A stretch of DNA of 13,225 bases, taken from assembly GCA_964597685.1 (NCBI GenBank), contig CAZQZC010000071.1, positions 1 to 13,225 on the forward strand, read 5' to 3'. Position numbers and translations under genes: made by a program. The notes beneath the pieces were generated by a model. The model did not search any database and was not told the DNA's origin. It was given only the letters and a program-made list of their open reading frames with translations. The DNA comes from JBCBTJ01 sp964597685. Its GTDB lineage: Bacteria; Pseudomonadota; Alphaproteobacteria; Caulobacterales; Hyphomonadaceae. Positions 1 to 5,909 of this stretch are shown piece after piece; the first letter of the stretch is position 1, and the number at the start of each line of letters is the position of its first letter.

Positions 1-464
1 GCGAGCAATTCGACCAACAGCCGCATCACAAGATCCCGCCGACTCTCGTTCTCAATCCGACAGACGATATGGCTGTGATGAAGGACGAAATCTTCGGTCC
101 AATCCTGCCGGTAAAGGAATACGCCGACACATCCGAAGCGGTCGCGTACGTGAACGCCAATCCGCGCCCCCTCGGGCTCTATTACTTCGGCGAGGATGCT
201 GCGGAAAAGGACATGGTGCTGTCCGACACAACGTCGGGCGGCGTGACGGTGAACGATGTGGTCATGCATGTCGCCCAAGAGGACTTGCCCTTCGGCGGCA
301 TTGGTCCGTCTGGCATGGGCGCCTATCACGGTCGCGACGGCTTCTTCGAATTCAGCCATAAGAAGGCCGTCTATACGCAAACCGGCAGCGAAATCCTTGC
401 TATGATCCGACCGCCCTACGGAGATAAGTTCCGCAAGACGATTGCGGGGCGTGTCAAACGCTGA
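1..464 (+). CDS. Aldehyde dehydrogenase, C-terminal part (coniferyl aldehyde dehydrogenase-like), 5' end outside window
   Basis: The reading frame is open from base 3 at the left edge and ends in TGA at 462-464, so only about the last 153 codons are present. NAD(P)-dependent aldehyde dehydrogenases oxidise aldehydes to carboxylic acids in the cytoplasm. Visible family marks are the DEIFGPILPV block near the ATG at 69, the GGVTVNDVVMHVAQEDLPFG stretch, and the conserved PFGGIGPSGMGAYHG motif followed by FEFSH, which line the active site and dimer interface. The asparagine-rich hinge and the short basic tail after IRPPYGDKF resemble coniferyl aldehyde dehydrogenases of proteobacteria more than betaine aldehyde dehydrogenases. 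The catalytic Cys and Glu lie upstream of the window, so substrate cannot be judged. The internal ATG at 69 is not the true start, because the homologous protein clearly continues upstream. Confidence 0.93.
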   Translation, partial: EQFDQQPHHKIPPTLVLNPTDDMAVMKDEIFGPILPVKEYADTSEAVAYVNANPRPLGLYYFGEDAAEKDMVLSDTTSGGVTVNDVVMHVAQEDLPFGGIGPSGMGAYHGRDGFFEFSHKKAVYTQTGSEILAMIRPPYGDKFRKTIAGRVKR

Positions 465-564
465 CCTTTGCCTTTTCGCTGTTGGTGGACGATTACATTC
501 CGAGTGCTTGGGGCGTCTTGAGCAACTATGAATTGCAAATTGTGTCCGCTAGGTAAAATCTAAG

Positions 565-601
565 CTATCATCAAAATGATAGTTGCGCGCTAGCTGCGCA
601 A
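565..601. promoter_or_regulatory. Two adjacent inverted repeats ahead of the BLUF gene
   Basis: Bases 565-582 form a perfect 7-bp inverted repeat (CTATCAT, 4-base loop, ATGATAG). Directly abutting it, 583-601 form a second 6-bp repeat (TTGCGC, 7-base loop, GCGCAA). They end 11 bases before the BLUF start codon, and the second lies just before the GGGA ribosome-binding motif at 604-607. Neither is followed by a T run, so they do not look like a terminator for the upstream gene. They could be a repressor operator or a 5' leader structure that hides the ribosome-binding site. A weak promoter-like pair, TTGCAA (533-538) and TAAAAT (554-559) with a short 15-base spacer, sits just upstream. Function is inferred only from position and symmetry. 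Confidence 0.45.
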
Positions 602-612
602 ATGGGACGCTT

Positions 613-1011
613 ATGTATAGACTGGTTTATGTAAGCACCGCGGCACAGTGGCTGTCGGACGAAGACATAACGTTGATACTCGATGCATCGCAAAATAATA
701 ATTATGAGCGCTTCATTACCGGCCTTCTTGTCCACAATGGCTCCAGCTTCATGCAGATATTAGAAGGCGCGGAGGACGAGGTTATGGACATCTATGGCCG
801 CATCCTCCGCGACCCGCGTCATATCGGCGTCGCGCAAATTCTTGGAAAGGCTGGCGTCGACCGGATTTTTTCGGATTGGGCGATGAATTATCACAGGGTT
901 GAGTTGTCCGATCGGGCCGTGCGCAGAGAGGGCTCGGTCGCCGACATGATGCCCGAGGCCACGCCAGTTGAGGTCTCCAGCCTCTTCGTCAACTTCGCCA
1001 GCCTTCAATAA
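613..1011 (+). CDS. Stand-alone BLUF-domain blue-light photoreceptor
   Basis: The 132-residue protein is a single BLUF (blue light using FAD) domain, a cytoplasmic flavin-binding light sensor. Every hallmark residue is present with the same spacing as in AppA: Tyr6, Asn30 and Gln48 (AppA Y21, N45, Q63), then Trp89 and Met91 (AppA W104, M106). The ITGLL strand (35-39), the FMQILEG strand (46-52) and FSDWAMNY (86-93) are typical. About 40 residues follow the core, as in short BLUF proteins that act by protein-protein contact; there is no EAL, cyclase or DNA-binding domain. The ATG at 613 is chosen over an in-frame TTG at 583 because BLUF proteins begin with the MYRLVYVS-type strand and a GGGA lies 5 bases upstream. 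The gene looks more AT-rich than its neighbours by eye, possibly from transfer. The output partner is not obvious nearby. Confidence 0.95.
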   Translation: MYRLVYVSTAAQWLSDEDITLILDASQNNNYERFITGLLVHNGSSFMQILEGAEDEVMDIYGRILRDPRHIGVAQILGKAGVDRIFSDWAMNYHRVELSDRAVRREGSVADMMPEATPVEVSSLFVNFASLQ

Positions 1012-1031
1012 AGCAACGTTAAAAGCTCTCG

Positions 1032-1054
1032 AGGCGCTAAAGTTAAGCGCTTTT
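1032..1054 (+). terminator. Possible weak intrinsic terminator after the BLUF gene
   Basis: Twenty bases past the BLUF stop, GCGCT (1034-1038) pairs with AGCGC (1046-1050) across a 7-base loop, and the stem can extend through a G-T wobble and an A-T pair. The sequence runs directly into TTTT (1051-1054). The stem is short, so termination may be partial. It would separate the BLUF transcript from the next gene. Confidence 0.35.
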
Positions 1055-1099
1055 CAACCAAACTGCTTCAGGTCTCGCTAACGTGCTGGAGCGAACAAC

Positions 1100-2047
1100 A
1101 TGGCGACACCTGATCTGAACACTTTAACCGAGGCCGCGATTCGCATCGGCGGCCTCGACGCTCAATCCGCGCTCCGTATTGTTAACGCTGTCTATCGAGA
1201 CGGTGTGGTCGACCGGGCTGAGGCCGACGCTCTTTTCGATTTGAATGACAAGCTGGCTGAATGGGACCCCGCTTGGGATCAACGCTTCATCGAGGCGGTC
1301 AAGGATTTCGTGCTTACGGTGGAGGCTCCGCTGGGATGGGTGTCCGAGGCCGAATGCGATTGGTTGATCGAACGCGTCACCCGCGACGGCGTGATCCGGC
1401 ACACTTCGGAACTCGATCTCTTGCTGCAGATACTTCGCCATGCGGAAGGCGCGCCTGAGCGGCTCGGCGCGTTCACCCTTGACGCCGTCTGTGGGCGGAT
1501 CCGCGCCGCCGGCCTCGTCACGTTTGACGACGTGGAGCGGGTGCGCCGCGCGCTTTACGCACCGGCTGGAGAGGGAGCGGTTTGGGTGACCCGTCGCGAA
1601 GCCACGGCGTTATTCGCTCTCAACGACGATATCGGATTTGCGCGAAACCACGCCGCCTGGAATGATCTTTTCGCCCGCGCGATCGGTAATCACTTGATTG
1701 CGCTCGCCCTCCCTTCCCCAACGGACGAAGCCGCTGCGCTCGCGCGGCAGACGTGGCTTGTTTCCGAGGGCGGCGTCGGCGCCTTTCTGACCCGGATGGC
1801 CGGCTCCATCGGACAAGGCTCGTGGTTCGACAAGATCGCCTACGATTCGCGCCGGGCCGCCGAGGCTCGAATTGCCGCGCAAACGGCCGCCGCGGCAGAG
1901 GCCTCCAAGATTGATCCGGGCGAGACGGATTGGTTTCGCAAACGCCTCGGTTGGGACAAAAAAATCAGTCCGGCCGAGCAGGCCTTGATAGATTTTCTGA
2001 AGTCGGAAGTTCCCGGTCTCGCACACGGCCTCGCCATCGCAGCCTAA
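1100..2047 (+). CDS. Conserved-type hypothetical protein with internal duplication
   Basis: I do not recognise this 315-residue protein as a named family. It has no signal peptide or membrane segment and is predicted cytoplasmic and mostly helical. Two halves look alike. Residues about 25-95 (ending ...LFDLND, then PAWDQRFIEAVKDFVL and a VSEAE helix) match residues about 146-230 (LFALND, then AAWNDLFARAIGNHLI and a VSEGG turn). A third, shorter copy of the RDGV turn plus helix occurs at 95-112 (TRDGVIRHTSELDLLL). The acidic RDGVVDRAEAD-type turns resemble EF-hand or TerB-like helix-turn-helix units, but canonical EF-hand loop spacing is not evident. An Ala-rich stretch at 252-270 and a polar C-terminal helix follow. 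The ATG at 1100 has GGAG at 1088-1091, 8 bases away. The downstream gene begins only 57 bases after its stop, so the two may be co-transcribed. Confidence 0.85.
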   Translation: MATPDLNTLTEAAIRIGGLDAQSALRIVNAVYRDGVVDRAEADALFDLNDKLAEWDPAWDQRFIEAVKDFVLTVEAPLGWVSEAECDWLIERVTRDGVIRHTSELDLLLQILRHAEGAPERLGAFTLDAVCGRIRAAGLVTFDDVERVRRALYAPAGEGAVWVTRREATALFALNDDIGFARNHAAWNDLFARAIGNHLIALALPSPTDEAAALARQTWLVSEGGVGAFLTRMAGSIGQGSWFDKIAYDSRRAAEARIAAQTAAAAEASKIDPGETDWFRKRLGWDKKISPAEQALIDFLKSEVPGLAHGLAIAA

Positions 2048-2052
2048 GCCCT

Positions 2053-2092
2053 TTTCGCGGGCCGCCTATTGCTGTCAAAGAGGACCGCGAAA
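2053..2092 (+). promoter_or_regulatory. Inverted repeat bordering the ribosome-binding site of the TPP enzyme gene
   Basis: TTTCGCGG (2053-2060) is the exact reverse complement of CCGCGAAA (2085-2092), with 24 bases between. The right arm ends one base before the GGAGG ribosome-binding site (2094-2098). An RNA stem here would sit against the Shine-Dalgarno sequence without covering it. It may be a leader structure, an operator half-site pair or chance; the sequence alone does not decide. Confidence 0.3.
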
Positions 2093-2104
2093 CGGAGGCG
2101 CGCG

Positions 2105-3673
2105 ATGGCCGAACCAAATCAACACTCTCTAACCGGCGCCGAGGCTGTGGTCTCGACGCTCGCCGATCTTGGTGTTTCGGCATGTTTCGCCAATCCCGGC
2201 ACGTCCGAAATGCACCTCGTGACGGCGCTGGACGGCGAACCGCGCATTCGCTCCGTCCTTTGCCTGTTTGAGGGCGTTGCGACGGGCGCTGCGGATGGTT
2301 TTGCGCGGATAGCCGGCGACCCTGCGATGACGCTTCTGCATCTCGGGCCCGGATACCTCAACGGCGGCGCCAACATCCACAATGCGCGGCGCGCGGGCGC
2401 GCCGATGGTCAACGTCATCGGCGACCACGCCATCAGCCACCAACGCTATGATGCGCCGTTGGCGTCCGACATTACGGGGCTCGCGGCGCCGAATTCCTTG
2501 TGGATCAAGAGCATCGACAAGGTACAGGACGCAGGCCGGCTGACTGCGGACGCATGGGCCGCCAGTTTTGGCCCTCGACCCGGACCGGTGTCTCTCATCT
2601 TGCCGGCTGACAGCGCCTGGAACAGCGGCGCGGCGCCTGGTTCCCACCGACAGCGTCCAACATTGCGCGAGCCGGTCCAAGGTGAGGTCGATCGCGCCGT
2701 TGAGGCGGTTCGTTCGGCAAGTCAGCCGATTGTCCTGATCAATGGAACGGCGTTGTCGGAAGCGGGTCTCGCCCAGGCTGCGCGCTTGGAGGCGGCGGGG
2801 GTCAGGGTGCTGACCGATACATTCGTTCCGCGACAAGCCCGCGGCGCCGGTCGGTTTGTCCCTGGGCGCATGCAGTACTTTGCGGAAGGCGCGTTGGCAG
2901 ATCTCGACGGCGTTGACCTGATGCTGCTTGCCGGAACGGACGCTCCGGTCGCGTTCTTCGCTTATCCCGACAAGCCGAGCCTGCTTGTGCCGGAAGGGTG
3001 CGAGACGGTGTCCATAGGCGGCGCCGACACCGATTCTTCTGCGGCGCTGGCGCTTCTGGCTGACGCGCTTGGCGCGGCGGACGAGGCGCCGCCGGCCCCC
3101 CTGCGCAAGCCTGATGCGCCGGCGGGGGAGCTTAACCCCGGTAGTGCGGCCGACTCGATCGCCCGGCATCTGCCGGCGGGCGCGATTGTCGCCGACGACG
3201 GGGTCACCGCCAGCCTGCCGGTCTTCTTGTCCACAGCGACGGCGGAGCCGCATGATTGGTTGATGTTGACGGGCGGCGCCATTGGCATGGGGATGCCCCT
3301 TGCGCTCGGGGCGTCGATCGCGGCGCCGGACCGCAAGGTCGTCTGCCTCTCGGGCGACGGGGCGGGAATGTACACCAACCAAGCGCTTTGGAGCTTGGCG
3401 CGCGAAGGCGCCGACGTCACGACAATCGTCTTCGTGAATCATTCCTACCGCATTCTAAATATTGAACTTTATCGCACTGGAGCGGGCAACCCCGGACCAA
3501 CGGCCAAATCCATGCTTGGCCTCGGAGAGCCGGAAATCGATTGGGTCAAGCTCTCCGAAGCCCAGGGCGTGCCGGCGGACCTGGCGACGACTGCGGAAGA
3601 GTTCGATCGGGTTTTTGCCGCCGCGATGGCTGAGCGCGGCCCGCGGCTGATCGCCGCCCTAGTCCCGGGATGA
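2105..3673 (+). CDS. Thiamine-diphosphate-dependent enzyme, acetolactate synthase large-subunit-like (benzoylformate decarboxylase superfamily)
   Basis: This 522-residue cytoplasmic enzyme has the three-domain layout of the ThDP decarboxylase/carboligase superfamily. The N-terminal pyrimidine-binding domain carries CFANPGTSEMH (27-37) and the activating glutamate Glu56 in LFEGVATGAADGFAR. A central nucleotide-like domain spans about 190-330. The C-terminal pyrophosphate-binding domain carries GDG at 417-419 and Asn445 in VNHSY, the diphosphate/Mg motif. Such proteins are usually labelled acetolactate synthase large subunit, but this form resembles a stand-alone branch rather than the biosynthetic IlvB: no small subunit gene is adjacent. 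The substrate, presumably a 2-keto acid, is unknown. The ATG at 2105 is preferred over the TTG at 2069 because GGAGG lies 6 bases ahead of it and homologues begin near the LTGAEA helix. It follows the 315-residue gene closely. Confidence 0.9.
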   Translation: MAEPNQHSLTGAEAVVSTLADLGVSACFANPGTSEMHLVTALDGEPRIRSVLCLFEGVATGAADGFARIAGDPAMTLLHLGPGYLNGGANIHNARRAGAPMVNVIGDHAISHQRYDAPLASDITGLAAPNSLWIKSIDKVQDAGRLTADAWAASFGPRPGPVSLILPADSAWNSGAAPGSHRQRPTLREPVQGEVDRAVEAVRSASQPIVLINGTALSEAGLAQAARLEAAGVRVLTDTFVPRQARGAGRFVPGRMQYFAEGALADLDGVDLMLLAGTDAPVAFFAYPDKPSLLVPEGCETVSIGGADTDSSAALALLADALGAADEAPPAPLRKPDAPAGELNPGSAADSIARHLPAGAIVADDGVTASLPVFLSTATAEPHDWLMLTGGAIGMGMPLALGASIAAPDRKVVCLSGDGAGMYTNQALWSLAREGADVTTIVFVNHSYRILNIELYRTGAGNPGPTAKSMLGLGEPEIDWVKLSEAQGVPADLATTAEEFDRVFAAAMAERGPRLIAALVPG

Positions 3674-3758
3674 ATTGGTTTCGCTGCCGCTTCGGCGGGC
3701 GCCTGCGATGAAGTTAGGCGCGTCACGGTTCGACGGATGTCGTGATTTTCGAATCTGG

Positions 3759-3803
3759 TTGACAGGCGATAGGGTTCGCCGTCACCCAGAGAGGGTTCGC
3801 GTC
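3759..3803 (+). promoter_or_regulatory. Repeat-bearing upstream region of the PLP enzyme gene
   Basis: In the 185-base gap, a consensus -35 hexamer TTGACA (3759-3764) is immediately followed by an inverted repeat GGCGA (3765-3769) / TCGCC (3776-3780). The nonamer AGGGTTCGC occurs at 3771-3779 and again at 3792-3800, exactly 21 bases apart (about two helical turns), and GTC follows each copy shortly after. No good -10 box stands 16-18 bases beyond the TTGACA. The layout suggests a site for a regulator binding one DNA face next to a promoter. The binding protein is unknown. Confidence 0.35.
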
Positions 3804-3858
3804 TTTCCTGCGCAGTAAGCGTACAACTCCCTGAAAAGAATAGAGTGATCGATCTGTG

Positions 3859-4860
3859 ATGTTTCAAGCTGGCTTGGAAATGGGCATTGGCGGTACGCCG
3901 ATGCGGCGGGTGCAGTTACGGCTCAACGGTCTCGTCCATACGATTCTTCTGAAACTCGAATCATTCAACGTCGTCGGATCGATCAAAGATCGCGTTGCTT
4001 GGTACATGCTGAACACCCATCCGGCTTGTCGCGATCGCGGCGACCGACACGTGACGCTGGTGGAGGGCACGTCAGGTAATTTCGGCGCGGCGGTCTCGTA
4101 TGTCGCCTCGAAGCTGGGGCTTCGCTTCGTCGCGTTGGTGGAGCCGACGATCACGCAAGCGAAGGCTGACAAGATCCGCAAATTCGGGGGAGAGGTCGTC
4201 TATCTCGACGTCCCCCCGGGCGCCAGTCAGAAAGCCGTAGAGCGTCAGGTCATCGCAGAACGCTTGGCCGCCGACCCCAATGCGGTGAACATGGATCAGT
4301 ACACCTCGCCGTTAAATCCGGAAGCCCATGCCGCCTGGACCGCGCCTGAGGCGTTCGAACAAGCTGGATACGATATCGACGCTGTTGCGTTGAGCGGATC
4401 GAGCGGTGGCACGCTGGCTGGTTTCTCCGCCTATGTCGCAGAGCACGCCCCGGACACCGAGATCTGGTTTTCCGAATCCGACGCGTCACGGTTTCTCGTT
4501 GACCCAAGCGCGTCGCACCGTCCGACCCTTGCGGGTTTCGGATCTTCGAAAACGACCCATTTTGGCCCGCATTGCCGCGTCGATCGTCACTTGCGCGTAC
4601 CGGACGCCCGGGCGCTCGCCGGCAGTTTGCTGGCTGAGATGCGCTGGGACGTGTCCTTAGGCCCGTCGGCGGGCGGCATACTCGCTGGTGCAATTGGCGC
4701 GTTGGCCGAAGCTGAGCGCCCCATGCGGGTTATGTGCCTTTGCCCTGACGCGAGGGCGAATTCCGCCGACGTGTTTGCCCGGATTGGAACGCATTACGAA
4801 GATATCGAGCGGCATACGAACGAACTCGGCGGTCTGCTGGATCACGCCGAAGCGGCTTAA
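3859..4860 (+). CDS. PLP-dependent cysteine synthase family protein (CysK/SbnA-like)
   Basis: The 333-residue protein is a fold-type II PLP enzyme of the O-acetylserine sulfhydrylase/SbnA group, which performs beta-replacement on activated serine derivatives. Lys43 in VVGSIKDRVA is the PLP Schiff-base lysine. EGTSGNFG (69-76) is the substrate carboxylate loop, and GSSGGT (180-185) is the phosphate-binding loop. NMDQYTSPLNPEAH matches the conserved NQ-x-NP-x-AH segment of CysK. The asparagine loop reads TSGNFG rather than TSGNTG, and the pre-lysine segment is NVVGS rather than NPGGS, so it is not plain housekeeping CysK. SbnA-type diaminopropionate synthesis is possible, but no SbnB partner is visible. 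The start is uncertain: GTG 3856, ATG 3859 and ATG 3880 all lack a strong ribosome-binding site. Its TAA overlaps the stop of the converging gene (4857-4860). Confidence 0.88.
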   Translation: MFQAGLEMGIGGTPMRRVQLRLNGLVHTILLKLESFNVVGSIKDRVAWYMLNTHPACRDRGDRHVTLVEGTSGNFGAAVSYVASKLGLRFVALVEPTITQAKADKIRKFGGEVVYLDVPPGASQKAVERQVIAERLAADPNAVNMDQYTSPLNPEAHAAWTAPEAFEQAGYDIDAVALSGSSGGTLAGFSAYVAEHAPDTEIWFSESDASRFLVDPSASHRPTLAGFGSSKTTHFGPHCRVDRHLRVPDARALAGSLLAEMRWDVSLGPSAGGILAGAIGALAEAERPMRVMCLCPDARANSADVFARIGTHYEDIERHTNELGGLLDHAEAA

Positions 4861-5438
4861 TCATAATCCTGCAAGAAATCAGCGGCGTTGGCGATATAGT
4901 CGAGGTCGCCGCCGAGTTGGACGGCTTTCTTCGCCCATCCTTCAGATGCGAAGGTGGGCTGCGTGACCATGAGATGTCGAACAGTGTTGCAGGCCGTCCC
5001 CAAAAGGTCCGGCAGCTCGGTTAAATCGATCGACGTCTCGCCCGGGGGCAAATGCAGAAAGGCGTTGCGGAGTTCCATCAGCCCAGCGAATTGCGCGTGG
5101 GCGTCCTGGCGGAGCGGCAGTGTGAAGGGCTGCGCGACAATCGACTCGTCTGAGACCCTGGCGAGCAATTCCAACAGGCTAACGACGGGGCGGTTAGGCG
5201 TGGGCGCCTCGTCGCCGGCGCGTCTAGCTTTCCAAAGATCCTTGCGTCGCTGCGTCTGTCCCGACGCGTCTGCGCCTTCCAGGGCTGCGACGCAGGCGTT
5301 TTGCGTCATCAGCGCTGCGCCGACGACGACCCAACGCAGGGATTGTGGATCCTCAGCGGCGATGCCCGCATGCGCGGCGGTGAACCGTGCGACGTGAAGG
5401 GTTTCGTCCCGTGGCGACGTGTCGAACGCCATCATCAT
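4857..5438 (-). CDS. Hypothetical protein with HEPN-like RNxxxH motif
   Basis: The 193-residue protein is cytoplasmic and helical and I cannot assign it to a named family. Residues 124-129 read RNAFLH in the context LMELRNAFLHLPPG, fitting the R-N-x(3)-H form of the R-x(4-6)-H signature of HEPN domains, many of which are RNases in toxin-antitoxin and abortive-infection systems. An N-terminal helix (SLRWVVVGAALMTQNACVAA, 33-52) recalls the opening helix of HEPN-like proteins. A basic linker (64-73) separates them. If it is HEPN, the motif would sit in the third or fourth helix, as expected. The start has three consecutive ATGs (5438 taken as first) and no strong ribosome-binding site. It lies 42 bases downstream of the secreted TIGR02301 gene on the same strand, so the pair is probably co-transcribed. 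No adjacent MNT-type antitoxin gene is visible, so a toxin role is speculative. Confidence 0.78.
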   Translation of the reverse strand: MMMAFDTSPRDETLHVARFTAAHAGIAAEDPQSLRWVVVGAALMTQNACVAALEGADASGQTQRRKDLWKARRAGDEAPTPNRPVVSLLELLARVSDESIVAQPFTLPLRQDAHAQFAGLMELRNAFLHLPPGETSIDLTELPDLLGTACNTVRHLMVTQPTFASEGWAKKAVQLGGDLDYIANAADFLQDYD

Positions 5439-5480
5439 GTTACGAGCCCCAGCTTAGGGCGCCATGCAGGCGCCGAGCGC

Positions 5481-5909
5481 TCAATCTCTTCGATTTGGCT
5501 TCGGAAAATGAAACGATGCAAGACTATCGGCAAGGTCGCGGCCCTCGGCTGCGTATAAGGCTTCGGCTTCGACAGCCGTATCGTCGCAAAACGGCCGGGC
5601 GGAGCTTTCGAAGGAGAAAGCTTGGTTGAAGGCGCTGGCCATAGAGCGCCGCAAGGCGCCTTGCTCCGGCGCCTCTAGGTCTAAGAGACGCTGCATGAAT
5701 CCCCGCCAATACTGGTCGTCGCGGCCATTGCATCGCACTCGGACGGCGTGCGCCTTGCCGATGACGCCCGAGAGCCGCACGACTTCGTTCAGATATTGCG
5801 CGTCCGGCGCTGGAGATTGCGCATGAGCGCTCGCACCCCAGTTCACCCCCATGGCCAAGCCGAGCGCGGCGACGATAGAATGGCGAGCATGATTGATACA
5901 TTGATCCAT
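5481..5909 (-). CDS. TIGR02301 family secreted protein of unknown function
   Basis: Starting at the ATG whose complement is at 5907-5909, the 142-residue protein has a Sec signal peptide: n-region with Arg9, hydrophobic SIVAALGLAMGVNW, and a likely AHA|Q cleavage after residue 30. The mature part (LNEVVRLSGVIGKAHAVRVRC, WRGFMQRLLDLEAPEQGA, ASAFNQAF, then a Cys at 108 and a final helix) matches the pattern I recall for TIGR02301 proteins: a small helical periplasmic protein with two conserved cysteines (here Cys60 and Cys108) that could form a disulfide. Function is unknown. The open frame continues upstream to 6413, but that part is antisense to the dehydrogenase gene and would bury the signal peptide. 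The start region overlaps the 5' end of the divergent hydroxyacid dehydrogenase. No strong ribosome-binding site is seen. Confidence 0.82.
   Translation of the reverse strand: MDQCINHARHSIVAALGLAMGVNWGASAHAQSPAPDAQYLNEVVRLSGVIGKAHAVRVRCNGRDDQYWRGFMQRLLDLEAPEQGALRRSMASAFNQAFSFESSARPFCDDTAVEAEALYAAEGRDLADSLASFHFPKPNRRD

Noticed and set aside
2129..3442. 437-codon minus-strand open frame opposite the ThDP enzyme gene
   Set aside because: Its translation is Arg-rich and without recognisable domains, and it lies wholly antisense to a gene with clear family motifs; typical of GC-rich shadow frames.
3681..3700. CCGC-TTCG-GCGG hairpin after the ThDP enzyme stop as a terminator
   Set aside because: The stem is only 4 bp and there is no T run, so it is too weak to list.
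3759..3790. TTGACA read as a full sigma-70 promoter
   Set aside because: No TATAAT-like -10 hexamer stands 16-18 bases downstream (GTCACC is found there), so only a possible -35 or regulator site is claimed.
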